Notes: generated from the sequence alone by a model not told the origin. A stretch of DNA of 52,893 nt from Chitinophaga pinensis (GCA_943324745.2 CALPMT020000021.1:1-52893), one strand, 5' to 3'. Shown: positions 34,175 through 42,140, counted from the first letter of the stretch. A program made the numbers and translations.

Positions 34175-35713
34175 ATGAAGAAGTTAATTACAATGATTTC
34201 AGTGCTATTGTTTATCAATAGTATTTTAGCCCAGGATGTTAATAAAATGTTATTGGGTAAATTAAAAGCGACAGGTAAATACGAACCTATTACGATTACA
34301 CCAAATTATGGATATAATGGCCCTTTCTATAAAATTTGCAATCCAAAGGATTATAGTGAATTTATATTAATTGCAGATTCAACGAGTACTTCGAGTAAAA
34401 ACACTTTTGGATTTAATGGATCCCAAGTAAATTCGATTAAAATACTTCCACCCTTTCAACCAAATTACAGTTATCGATACACAATGGATTATGGAGGCGA
34501 TCATAGTGAAGATCATTCTTGGGATTTTAAAATCCACATGTTTAATAATTTCGATAAAAATTTAGTATCTATTGATTCAATAATACGATTACCAAAATGC
34601 CAAGATTCAATTGTTTTGAATCCAAACTACAATCAAAATATGTCAGTTCATTTTTTTTGGACGATATCTCGAACTAATCCGAAATTACCATTCAATCCAA
34701 ATCCAATTACTCAGCCAATAGATTATTTTTCAGGAAATTTAATTAGTCCAGTTAATAGTAAAATTGCAACAATCAACCAAATTCATGACACGACCTATGT
34801 GAGTATGTCAATACTTGATAGCAATCGAATTAAACTAGGTGATGGTTGTGATTTCTCATTTAATTCTATCATAATTCCATCATCCATTATAAATAGTCAA
34901 TTTGTTGATTCTATCTGTATGGTTACAGCCATCAATAATAAATTTAAACTAGTATGGCCCAATACCAATAAAAAAATAGCGCAATATAAAATATACAAAC
35001 AGAACAAAGTCAATAGTAAATATGATTTAGTTCATACGCAACCTGCTAGTAAATTGTCAGAATGGGTAGATTCTTCAAGTTCAGCAAATACACAGATTGA
35101 AAGATATAAACTTGGGATTGTAGATTCTTGTGGAGTATATGAATATATTTCACCAACTAATCATACAACGATTCTTCTTTCAAGTAATTTAGGTGTGAAC
35201 GGGACTGTTAATTTATCATGGAATCCTTATCAAGGTTTTCAGTATGATAATTTTGAAATTTGGAGAAGTGCGGATGGTACAACCTATAATAAATTAGCAA
35301 GCGTTGCTAACAATACGTTTTCATACATCGACAACGCCCCTCCAGTAACTGGTTTTTATCAAATTCGTATCACAAACCCGAATGGATGTAACCCAGATAA
35401 ACGAGGTTCTTCTTACGTAAATAGTAATATAGTAGATAAAACAGGGAAATCTGTTGCAAATCTAGAAAATAATGAATTGTCTAGTACTACAATCTATCCA
35501 AACCCAACTACGAATGTAATTAACGTTTCAGCAATTAGTTTAGGAAGTTTAATTACGGTAACAGATATGAATGGTAAAATAATTTACGTTCATAAGGCTG
35601 AACACAATAACATAGAAATTCCATTAGCAAATTATGCACAACAAGGAATTTACACCTTAACTATTCAAAACATAGACAAAGAAACGATCTTCAAAAAAAT
35701 TGTTTTAGAATAA
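34175..35713 (+). CDS. Secreted protein with fibronectin-III-like region and type IX sorting domain
   Basis: 512 residues. A signal peptide (MKKLITMISVLLFINSILAQ) precedes about 230 residues without a recognised domain, then two beta-sandwich units that look like fibronectin type III (about 240-335 and 340-430; IAQYKIYKQNK, VNLSWNPYQGFQYDNFEIWRS). The last 75 residues (IYPNPTTNVINV, GKIIYVHKAE, GIYTLTIQN) are a type A sorting domain, so the protein should leave by type IX secretion and be held on the surface. It fills insert 2 between gene-end copies 2 and 3. Its function is unknown. Confidence 0.88.
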   Translation: MKKLITMISVLLFINSILAQDVNKMLLGKLKATGKYEPITITPNYGYNGPFYKICNPKDYSEFILIADSTSTSSKNTFGFNGSQVNSIKILPPFQPNYSYRYTMDYGGDHSEDHSWDFKIHMFNNFDKNLVSIDSIIRLPKCQDSIVLNPNYNQNMSVHFFWTISRTNPKLPFNPNPITQPIDYFSGNLISPVNSKIATINQIHDTTYVSMSILDSNRIKLGDGCDFSFNSIIIPSSIINSQFVDSICMVTAINNKFKLVWPNTNKKIAQYKIYKQNKVNSKYDLVHTQPASKLSEWVDSSSSANTQIERYKLGIVDSCGVYEYISPTNHTTILLSSNLGVNGTVNLSWNPYQGFQYDNFEIWRSADGTTYNKLASVANNTFSYIDNAPPVTGFYQIRITNPNGCNPDKRGSSYVNSNIVDKTGKSVANLENNELSSTTIYPNPTTNVINVSAISLGSLITVTDMNGKIIYVHKAEHNNIEIPLANYAQQGIYTLTIQNIDKETIFKKIVLE

Positions 35714-35739
35714 CATTATTATTGCAACAAATAGATTTT

Positions 35740-35769
35740 TAAAAAACACCTCGCAAGGGTGTTTTTTTT
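35740..35769 (+). terminator. Rho-independent terminator of the secreted-protein gene
   Basis: AAAAAACACC-TCGCAAG-GGTGTTTTTTTT forms a hairpin with an 8-T run, 26 nt after the stop codon. Confidence 0.85.
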
Positions 35770-35804
35770 GTGATGTTAAATGAGGATTTTAATGAATGAG
35801 ATAA

Positions 35805-35916
35805 ATCACCGAATTTTTAGACAAACGCAACATCGAAGCAAATGAATTATTGGGAAAAACAATCTTGGAAAAGAGTTGTTTTAGATGATGATTTGTCAAG
35901 GGTAAAGAAGGGGTGA
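35805..35916 (+). repeat. Gene-end repeat, copy 3 (decayed)
   Basis: Reads ITEFLDKRNIEANELLGKT in the frame of the methyltransferase C-terminus (native: TTKFFDKRNIEANELWGKT), then a one-base deletion breaks the frame. It reaches further upstream than copy 2 and is more diverged, at the DNA level roughly 80% in the shared part. It ends with AAGAAGGGGTGA, matching the native end AAGAAGGGGTAA. Confidence 0.85.
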
Positions 35917-36314
35917 TTATAGTGTCCAATCTTCTAATTGTATTCCTTTGAGACGTTTAAAGTGTTACGTACTGTTGGTAACAAGATATATTTGGTGGGT
36001 AATCGAAGTAACTCCAATTAATAAATCAAACTCATCAACTATAATTCCTGATTTTCTTAATCGAAATTTTCTTTACCGTATAAATTAATGGAATAAAAAA
36101 TTGGTAATATTGAAATGTTAGTTAGAAATTGGTCTAAATTCTTCTTGTTTTTTACTTTGTATTCGCTGCATTCAACACCATACTTAAGTTCTGCAAATGT
36201 GATTTCTGAAATATAAAGTTGTTCAGGTTTAAGCTTTTCAAATATGGTTAACAAATCAAATTTACCTTTCATAAAGTAAATACAAATGTTCGTATCTAAT
36301 AAGAATCGTTTCAA
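35917..36314 (-). pseudogene. VapC-type PIN-domain toxin, frameshifted
   Basis: The intact part reads KRFLLDTNICIYFMKGKFD (PIN-domain N-terminus with its first Asp) to YGKEN at 36070. After a frameshift near 36066 the second half continues as FRLRKSGIIVDEFDLLIGV, then ITHQIYLVTNST, a stop, and HFKRLKGIQLEDWTL. Together this gives about 132 codons, the normal VapC length, with the second acidic site EFD present. A frameshift plus a stop means it is inactive. The start codon is TTG, also unusual. Intact VapC cleaves RNA. Confidence 0.8.
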
Positions 36315-36424
36315 AATGCTTCTAAATCTCGATTACAGGATCTAGTTTCTTTTATTTTAAAAATCATTTCTTCCGCTGATTGATTCTACTTCCATGCACC
36401 AAATGAACTAGCAAGTTTATTTTT
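36311..36424 (-). pseudogene. Antitoxin remnant upstream of the VapC pseudogene
   Basis: On the minus strand, KLASSFGAWK, a stop, then NQSAEEMIFKIKETRSCNRD and LEAF end just at the vapC start. The FGxWK ... SAEEII ... R-x-x-x-R pattern is typical of the C-terminus of antitoxins paired with such VapC proteins in Bacteroidota. The N-terminus is gone or too diverged to see. This supports reading 35917-36424 as a dead toxin-antitoxin pair. Confidence 0.6.
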
Positions 36425-36511
36425 TTGGTATTTTTTTTAGTTGAGGTTAATGTTGACAATCGTGATATTAAGTCTATTTTATTGTTTGGACTTAATCTTA
36501 CCAATAAATGG

Positions 36512-36886
36512 ATGGAGTATGTGAGTTTTGCACACGAAATCGAAAAGCGAAAAAGCGAATATTATCAAGTTCTTAGAAGTTGTCAAGCACAACGACCTGA
36601 TGAAGACATAACAGATTGGATGATGTTCTTTTTAAGTTGTTTGTCAAATATTCAAAAACAACTTATGACGAAATTGAATACGAATAGTTTGGAAAAACAA
36701 CTTTCGCCAAAAGAAAAATCAATTTTTACAATTATACAACATCGACCAAATATTCAATCGGGAGAAATTTCAGCAAAATTAGCAATACCATTACCTACAG
36801 TGAAACGTATATTGTCGGAATTAATAAATAAAGGGATTATTGAAAAACAAGGAGCGGGTCGTAATGTGAGTTATACAATAATTTAA
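36512..36886 (+). pseudogene. C-terminal fragment of a Fic-family protein (winged helix)
   Basis: 124 codons from an in-frame ATG. The sequence YVSFAHEIEKRKSEYYQVLR and DEDITDWMMFFLSCL match the helices after the Fic catalytic core, and PKEKSIFTIIQHRPNIQSGE through ILSELINKGIIEKQGAGRN form a winged helix-turn-helix. The catalytic HPFxxGN motif and the whole N-terminal part are missing; the upstream DNA is the antitoxin remnant on the other strand. It is therefore a truncated gene. It might still make a small DNA-binding protein, which I cannot exclude. Confidence 0.65.
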
Positions 36887-36922
36887 CCCCGCAAATAAGA
36901 ACGCCTTATCAATAGACTATTA

Positions 36923-37031
36923 ATTCCTACTCCTCTAACTATTTACTACATTTGAAATAAACTGCGATTCGGGTTTTGGGTGTTTCAACTCGGAATCGCT
37001 CATCGCTAAATACACGAAAGGTAAGGTGTTA
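36923..37031 (+). repeat. Dispersed ~90-nt repeat, copy B
   Basis: Follows the Fic fragment by 36 nt. Shared words are AACTATTTACTACATTTGAA, ATTCGGGTTTTGGGTGTTT and CATCGCTAAA, in the same order as copy A. The stem CCGCGC/GCGCGG seen in other copies is not kept here. Confidence 0.75.
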
Positions 37032-37129
37032 GGTTAAATCGTAAAACAAAAAAAGTATACAAACTACCCGAATTTGTATACTTCTGCATAAATTATTACA
37101 TTGATTTTTGTTTCTTAAAAAAAAAGAAA

Positions 37130-37945
37130 ATGAAACAAACCATTTTAATAACAGGTGCAAGCAGTGGCATAGGAAAAGAAACTGCAAAATTATTTCAATC
37201 TAAAGGATGGAATGTGATTGCTACGATGCGAAATCCGGAACAGGAAGCAGAGTTAAGCAAATTAAGCAATGTATTAATTACACGATTGGATGTGCTGGAT
37301 TTAGACTCCATTGACAATGCCATACAAAAAGGTATTCAAAAATTCGGGAAAATTGATGTTTTGCTTAATAATGCTGGATATGGCGCTTATGGTCCACTAG
37401 AGTCATTTCCAAGAGAACGCGTATTAAAGCAATTCAATACGAATGTAATTGGGTTGTTAGATGTTACCCGGGAAATACTTCCACATTTTCGTCAAAATAA
37501 AAATGGTACAATCATCAATATTTCTTCTATGGGCGGTAAAATGACATTCCCATTAGGTTCTTTATACCATGGTACTAAATTCGCTGTAGAAGGAATTTCT
37601 GAATCCTTGAGATACGAAGTCGAACAATTCGGATGTAAAGTTAAAATAGTTGAGCCTGGTGCAATAGCAACGGATTTTGCAGGTCGTTCATTTGATTTCA
37701 ATCATGATGAAAAGCTTAAAGAGTACAATGACATTGTTACTAAAGTAACCACTGTTTTTCCAACAATGATTAAAAAAGCATCGAAAACGGATGTGGTTAC
37801 AAAGGTAATTTATGAAGCAGCGACGGATGGGAAAAACAAACTGCGATATATGGCAGGAAAAGATGCGAAAATGTTTAATTTCATGAATAAATTACTTGGA
37901 TATAACTTCATCGTAAGTATGAATAAAAAGTTCTTCAAATTGTAA
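37130..37945 (+). CDS. Short-chain dehydrogenase/reductase
   Basis: 271 residues, classical SDR. TGASSGIGKE (7-16) binds the cofactor, LLNNAGYG is the central NAG motif, and the active site is S (ISSMGG) with YHGTK (Y-x-x-x-K). The substrate is unknown. It is the first gene of a three-gene operon with a membrane protein (3 nt gap) and an AraC regulator (4-nt overlap), between repeat copies B and C. Confidence 0.93.
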   Translation: MKQTILITGASSGIGKETAKLFQSKGWNVIATMRNPEQEAELSKLSNVLITRLDVLDLDSIDNAIQKGIQKFGKIDVLLNNAGYGAYGPLESFPRERVLKQFNTNVIGLLDVTREILPHFRQNKNGTIINISSMGGKMTFPLGSLYHGTKFAVEGISESLRYEVEQFGCKVKIVEPGAIATDFAGRSFDFNHDEKLKEYNDIVTKVTTVFPTMIKKASKTDVVTKVIYEAATDGKNKLRYMAGKDAKMFNFMNKLLGYNFIVSMNKKFFKL

Positions 37946-37948
37946 ATC

Positions 37949-38446
37949 ATGAATCCCATTATTAAATATTTTCATGGCGAAAAAGCCGAAAGCTATATTT
38001 TTATGATGATAGGAGTCGTTGCGCTTGCGATGGCTCTATATTTCTTATTTGCTTTAAAAACCTCGTTTTGGAAAGGTGTCGCTGTGCCTTTTATCCTTGT
38101 GGCTTTGCTTGAATTTGTGGTAGGTTATACCATTGTTATCCGTAGTCCAAAAGATATTGCTCGTGTGGAAACTTATCTTCAACAAGCACCTAAAAGCATC
38201 AAAACCATTGAAATTCCACGAATGGAAAAAGTAATGAAGAACTTTGTGGTTTATCGTTATGTAGAAATAGCCTTAATCATATTAGGTATTGTATTGATGT
38301 ACAGCTCTATGCAGGATACTTTTTGGAGAGGTTTAGGGCTCGGATTGTTTATACAAGCGAGTATCGTTTTGTGTTTAGATTTTTTTGCCGAAAGACGGGG
38401 ACATAGTTATGTTTTATATTTACAAGAATTGATTGAAAAAATATGA
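37949..38446 (+). CDS. Hypothetical four-helix membrane protein
   Basis: 165 residues, not recognised. Hydrophobic helices at about 16-34, 40-60, 101-117 and 124-142. A charged loop between helices 2 and 3 (about 62-100) contains the word EIPRMEKVMKNF. Its stop overlaps the ATG of the AraC gene (ATGA), so it is translated together with it. Confidence 0.75.
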   Translation: MNPIIKYFHGEKAESYIFMMIGVVALAMALYFLFALKTSFWKGVAVPFILVALLEFVVGYTIVIRSPKDIARVETYLQQAPKSIKTIEIPRMEKVMKNFVVYRYVEIALIILGIVLMYSSMQDTFWRGLGLGLFIQASIVLCLDFFAERRGHSYVLYLQELIEKI

Positions 38447-39351
38447 ATAATCTCATTCACCTACAAAGCATTACCGATTTACACAAGTTATTTAGTCTAG
38501 GAAATAGTTTTCATCCATTGGTTACCGTTTTGGATTTTAGCAAAGTGACCGAAAACGTGGAGGAATATTCAAAAATTACTACCGATTTTTATTCCATCAT
38601 GTTCAAAAACTACTGCAAGAACAAAATAAAGTACGGCAGAAAAGCGATAGATTTTCAGGACGGGAATCTCATTTGCATTGCTCCCAACCAAACCATTGAC
38701 ATGGACAATGAGGAAGAAGAAAGGGAAGATAAAATGGGTTGGGGTTTGTTTTTTCACCCCGATTTAATTCGAGCTACCACTTTAAATGAGAAATTAAAAG
38801 ATTATACTTTTTTCAATTATGAAATAAGCGAAGCCTTGCATCTTTCTGACAAAGAAAAAGGAGTTTTATATGAATGTGTGCAAAAAATACAAGCCGAATT
38901 ACAAGAAAATATAGATGTGTATAGCCAATACATTATTGTGTCTACTATAGAACTACTCTTAAATTATTGCTCACGGTTTTACGGCAGACAAATGATTACC
39001 CGTAGTCAAAACAACAAACTCATTATTAATCAGATAGAAGGCATTTTAACTCACTATTTTTCTGCGAACACCATACAGGAACAAGGTTTGCCCACCGTTA
39101 AATATTTAGCAGAACAGGTTCATTTATCGCCAAGTTATTTGAGCGATTTATTAAAAAAAGAAACAGGCAAGAACGCACAAGAACACATTCACTTTTACCT
39201 TATCGAAGAAGCAAAGAATTTACTTTTAAATTCAGAAAAAAACGTAAATGAAATAGCATATAATTTAGGGTTCGAATACCCTCAATATTTCAATACTCTT
39301 TTCAAGAAAAAGACAGGAAAAACTCCCAAGGAATTTAGGAATTTGAATTAA
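38443..39351 (+). CDS. AraC-family transcriptional regulator
   Basis: 302 residues. The N-terminal part (about 1-180) has no clear cupin motif, while the C-terminal part (about 200-302) has two helix-turn-helix units with LAEQVHLSPSYLSDLLKKETG and VNEIAYNLGFEYPQYFNTLF, ending KKKTGKTPKEFRNLN. It probably controls the SDR-membrane protein operon of which it is the last gene. Confidence 0.92.
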   Translation: MNNLIHLQSITDLHKLFSLGNSFHPLVTVLDFSKVTENVEEYSKITTDFYSIMFKNYCKNKIKYGRKAIDFQDGNLICIAPNQTIDMDNEEEEREDKMGWGLFFHPDLIRATTLNEKLKDYTFFNYEISEALHLSDKEKGVLYECVQKIQAELQENIDVYSQYIIVSTIELLLNYCSRFYGRQMITRSQNNKLIINQIEGILTHYFSANTIQEQGLPTVKYLAEQVHLSPSYLSDLLKKETGKNAQEHIHFYLIEEAKNLLLNSEKNVNEIAYNLGFEYPQYFNTLFKKKTGKTPKEFRNLN

Positions 39352-39496
39352 GGAAAGTCTACTGTTAAGATGGGTTTGTTAATTGTTAGGCCTTTGTGCA
39401 TAAAAAACGGTTGAAAACAGAGGGTTGAATTGAATTCTGAATATCTACCAGACCCTAAATTATTAAGAACTTATACCCCCACTTCGAAGAAAATAT

Positions 39497-39580
39497 TCAC
39501 TACTTATGAAATAAACCGCGCTTCGGTTTTTGGGTGTAAAGCTTCGGTATTGCCCATCGCTATAGGCCCGAAACGTTATG
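39497..39580 (+). repeat. Dispersed ~90-nt repeat, copy C
   Basis: TTCACTACTTATGAAATAAA, CCGCGCTTCGG, TTTTTGGGTGT, CGGTATTGCCCATCGCTA and CCCGAAACGTTATG. TGGG/CCCA and CTTCGG/CCGAAA can pair, so the copy can fold into a bulged hairpin. The outer left part seen in copies A, B and D is less well kept. Confidence 0.75.
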
Positions 39581-39628
39581 ATGCATTATATAAAATAACC
39601 AGCATCACAAAAAACGACCTTATTAATT

Positions 39629-39675
39629 TTTGAAACATTAAAGAAATTGATTAAATTTGTATCCAAATAGATACA
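39629..39675 (+). promoter_or_regulatory. Promoter and operator of the toxin-antitoxin operon
   Basis: TTTG (39629-39632), 19 nt, TAAATTTG (39652-39659) is a complete Bacteroidota promoter. The inverted repeat TGTATC-CAAATA-GATACA (39658-39675) overlaps the -7 box and the expected start point, so a protein bound there would block transcription. This fits the usual autoregulation by the antitoxin or the complex. Confidence 0.75.
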
Positions 39676-39681
39676 GTAACA

Positions 39682-39981
39682 ATGTTTTTTATTGAGAAAA
39701 CCAAAGAGTTTGATAAATGGCTAAAAAAGTTAAATGACTTACAAGCAAAAGCTAAAATTTTGTTTCGAATACAAAAGTTAGAAAAAGATGAACATTTTGG
39801 AGATTGTAAACCCGTAGGTGATGGAATAAGTGAATTGCGCATAAATTTTGCAAAAGGATACCGAATTTACTATAAAGAAAAAGATGGCAAAATCATAATT
39901 CTATTGGTCGGAGGGGACAAATCTACACAAGATAAGGACATCAAAAAAGCAAAGGAAATTTGGAAAAAACTTAATAAATAA
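39682..39981 (+). CDS. Toxin, RelE/HigB-like (HI1419 / COG3657 type)
   Basis: 99 residues. EKTKEFDKWLKKLND, ELRINFAKGYRIYYKEKDG and ILLVGGDKSTQDKDIKKAKE match the family of addiction-module killer proteins with the RelE/ParE fold. These usually cleave mRNA on the ribosome. The toxin gene comes first and the antitoxin second (4 nt gap), as in higBA. It looks intact. Confidence 0.88.
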   Translation: MFFIEKTKEFDKWLKKLNDLQAKAKILFRIQKLEKDEHFGDCKPVGDGISELRINFAKGYRIYYKEKDGKIIILLVGGDKSTQDKDIKKAKEIWKKLNK

Positions 39982-39985
39982 GAAA

Positions 39986-40270
39986 ATGGGAACTTCAAAA
40001 TTTGAAATAGCAGATTATTTAGACAGCAAAGAAATGATTGCTGAATATTTAAATACTGTATTAATGGAAGGCAATAATGATGACATAATAAACGCTATAG
40101 GTCATATTGCAAGAGCTATTGGAATGACTAAAATTGCTGAAGAAACAGGAATGAGCAGGCCAAGTTTATACAAAGCATTATCAGAAGGTGCGAAACCTCA
40201 ATTTGCAACGATAATGAAAGTATTAAAAGCAATAGGTGGTCAAATGCAAATAAACCCATTATCGGTATAA
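39986..40270 (+). CDS. Antitoxin, HI1420 family (COG3636)
   Basis: 94 residues with a helix-turn-helix in the second half (MTKIAEETGMSRPSLYKALS) and the family start FEIADYLDSKEMIAEYLN. It should neutralise the toxin encoded just upstream and bind the operator at 39658-39675. Repeat copy D follows 40 nt after the stop. Confidence 0.9.
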   Translation: MGTSKFEIADYLDSKEMIAEYLNTVLMEGNNDDIINAIGHIARAIGMTKIAEETGMSRPSLYKALSEGAKPQFATIMKVLKAIGGQMQINPLSV

Positions 40271-40310
40271 ATTACGGATTATAATAGTGGCACTAGTTTC
40301 TTACACTGCA

Positions 40311-40403
40311 CTTCTACTAGCTATTTACTACTTTTGAAATAAATCTCGCTTCGGGTTTTGGGTGTTTTGCCTCGGCATCGTCCATCGCTAAAGGCGCGGA
40401 GCC
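40311..40403 (+). repeat. Dispersed ~90-nt repeat, copy D
   Basis: TTCTACTAGCTATTTACTAC, TTTTGAAATAAA, CGCTTCGGGTTTTGGGTGTT, GCCTCGGCATCGTCCATCGC and TAAAGGCGCGGA. It is the closest copy to a consensus of the four. It follows the antitoxin gene. Confidence 0.78.
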
Positions 40404-40463
40404 ATAGAGCGACATAGAGACTACCGAAAGACAGAAATAATTTGATATTCTAAACAAATAATT

Positions 40464-40658
40464 ATGAAAACATTAAAATGCGATTTGTGTGATACAACAG
40501 TCCAAGGCGAAACATTTGAGCAATGGATGCAAAATCTTATGCCTCACTACATGCAAGAGCACGCTGACATTATGAACGATGCAAATAAAACAAAAGAAGA
40601 CCAACAAAAGTGGATGATTGATAATAAGACACGATTCGAAAAGGCCTTAAACAGCTAG
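40464..40658 (+). CDS. Small protein with a C2H2-like metal site
   Basis: 64 residues. C6 and C9 (CDLC) and H28 and H33 (HYMQEH) are spaced like a C2H2 zinc site; the rest is charged and helical. It recalls DUF1059-type small proteins, but I am not sure. It stands alone between repeat copy D and the SOUL gene. Confidence 0.65.
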   Translation: MKTLKCDLCDTTVQGETFEQWMQNLMPHYMQEHADIMNDANKTKEDQQKWMIDNKTRFEKALNS

Positions 40659-40729
40659 CTTAAAACTTTTATAAATCATTAATATTGTAAACATTAAATA
40701 AAAATGGCAAGTATCAACCCCCTCATACA

Positions 40730-41314
40730 ATGAAACTTCTAAGCATCTTACTTATCGTAATCGTAGTGGTATTTGTGGCCATCCAACTTTTCTTTATTCT
40801 CGGACAAAGAAATATTGAAACGTACCCCTATGTAGTCAAAAAAAAATACGACCGATTTGAAATAAGAAGTTATGAAGCGACCTTATTTACCTCGGTCAAA
40901 CTCTCCAAAAAAGGATACAAAAATGCTTCCAGTCAGGGTTTCTCGATTTTAGCTGGATATATTTTTGGGAACAATGAACGCAATGAAAAAATTTCGATGA
41001 CCTCCCCGGTATCGATGTCCTTGGAGGATACGATGACGATGATGTTTATGGTTCCAAAGAAATTAAATAAGGAAACACTTCCTAAACCTAGACAATCGGC
41101 TATCGAATTTAAGGAAGAATCAGCCAAAAAACTTGCTGCAATTCGCTTTAGCGGTTGGGCCAATGACGCGAAACTGAAGCAGTATAAACAGGATTTAAAA
41201 GCTGCTTTAGACGCGGAAGGTATCAAGTATACCGACAAATTTTATTTTTTTGGGTATAATGCACCCTATGAAGTGTTTAATCGGAAAAATGAAGTGTTAG
41301 TGGAATTGGAATAA
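40730..41314 (+). CDS. SOUL family heme-binding-like protein, membrane anchored
   Basis: 194 residues. An N-terminal helix (about 3-25) could be a membrane anchor or uncleaved signal. The SOUL/HEBP domain follows: VVKKKYDRFEIRSYEATLFT, NEKISMTSPVSM and FFGYNAPYEVFNRKNEVLVEL. Members bind heme or porphyrins; here the ligand is not proven. No linked genes. Confidence 0.85.
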   Translation: MKLLSILLIVIVVVFVAIQLFFILGQRNIETYPYVVKKKYDRFEIRSYEATLFTSVKLSKKGYKNASSQGFSILAGYIFGNNERNEKISMTSPVSMSLEDTMTMMFMVPKKLNKETLPKPRQSAIEFKEESAKKLAAIRFSGWANDAKLKQYKQDLKAALDAEGIKYTDKFYFFGYNAPYEVFNRKNEVLVELE

Positions 41315-41441
41315 ACTAGTAACTTTTATTCTACTTACAAAACCCCTACATCTACTGTAAATACTGATATTCAGAGCAATATATAATCTTTCAAAAAACA
41401 CCTGCAATTAATTTTTTTATATGAAGAGATTGCTGTAATTT

Positions 41442-41457
41442 GGTTAAGAATTTAACC
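41442..41457. promoter_or_regulatory. Palindrome upstream of the TetR-like gene
   Basis: GGTTAA-GAAT-TTAACC is a perfect 6-bp inverted repeat 14 nt before the ATG of the TetR-like regulator. Its place suggests an operator for that regulator. Confidence 0.4.
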
Positions 41458-41471
41458 TAAACTAATTGCAT

Positions 41472-42140
41472 ATGTCTACTGCTGCTGAAATCGTGGAGGA
41501 ATTAAAATTTCCAACGGAAGTGCAACTTCTAACGTTCTATATGGAAGATGTTATGGAAGAAGAATCTACCGATAACATCTACAAATTCTGTAAAAAACAT
41601 AGTGTACAAGAAACGGACTTTTATGCCCATTTTTCGTCGATGGAGCAATTAAAAGAACAAATTTGGATAACGTTCCTTCAGAACGCTACGGAAACACTTA
41701 CAGCAGATGCTGCTTTTGCGCAATACAACGATACAAATAAATTAGTAGCACTCTATTTCACCTTCTTTGAAGTGTTGACATTAAACCGCACTTACATCAC
41801 TTGTGTACTACCAAATAATGCGGAAGCACTAAAAAATCTAAACCAACTTAAAGGTCTACGAACTGCATTCAAAGCATTTTTAGGTGAATCGCTGAATCCT
41901 AAAAGTCCGAGTTTTATCCCAGAGCAATTAAGTTCGTTTGCTCAACCTTTGGTAAACGAATCGTATTGGGTACAATTTTTATTTATCCTTCATTTTTGGT
42001 TAAACGACACCTCTAAAGGGTTTGAAAAAACAGATGTGTTGATTGAAAAATTAATTCATACCAGCCAAGAATTAAGCAATTCAAAACCGATGGAAAGTCT
42101 AATCGATTTAGGTAAATTTCTTTGGAAAACAAAACGTTAG
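41472..42140 (+). CDS. TetR-like regulator, partner of the AarF-type kinase gene
   Basis: 222 residues from the ATG at 41472; the frame extends back only to a TTG. The N-terminus (NIYKFCKKHSVQETDFYAHF) resembles the helix-turn-helix of TetR proteins in shortened form, and the helical C-terminal part is of the ligand-binding type. The gene ends 3 nt before the AarF gene, and such a pair is, as I recall, common in Bacteroidota. Whether it still binds DNA is uncertain. Confidence 0.7.
   Translation: MSTAAEIVEELKFPTEVQLLTFYMEDVMEEESTDNIYKFCKKHSVQETDFYAHFSSMEQLKEQIWITFLQNATETLTADAAFAQYNDTNKLVALYFTFFEVLTLNRTYITCVLPNNAEALKNLNQLKGLRTAFKAFLGESLNPKSPSFIPEQLSSFAQPLVNESYWVQFLFILHFWLNDTSKGFEKTDVLIEKLIHTSQELSNSKPMESLIDLGKFLWKTKR

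Larger units (their letters stand above)
39352..39681. other. Intergenic region with repeat copy C and the TA promoter
   Basis: 330 nt. It holds repeat copy C (39497-39580) and the promoter/operator of the toxin-antitoxin operon (39629-39675). The 145 nt before the repeat show nothing I recognise. Confidence 0.5.

Noticed and set aside
39430-39633. 67-codon plus-strand frame
   Set aside because: It runs through repeat copy C and starts in non-coding DNA; no family resemblance.
36923-40403. Classical integron cassette array with attC sites
   Set aside because: The repeats bracket genes like cassettes, but RYYYAAC and GTTRRRY core sites are not clear in all copies and no integron integrase is in the window. 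Kept only as a hypothesis.
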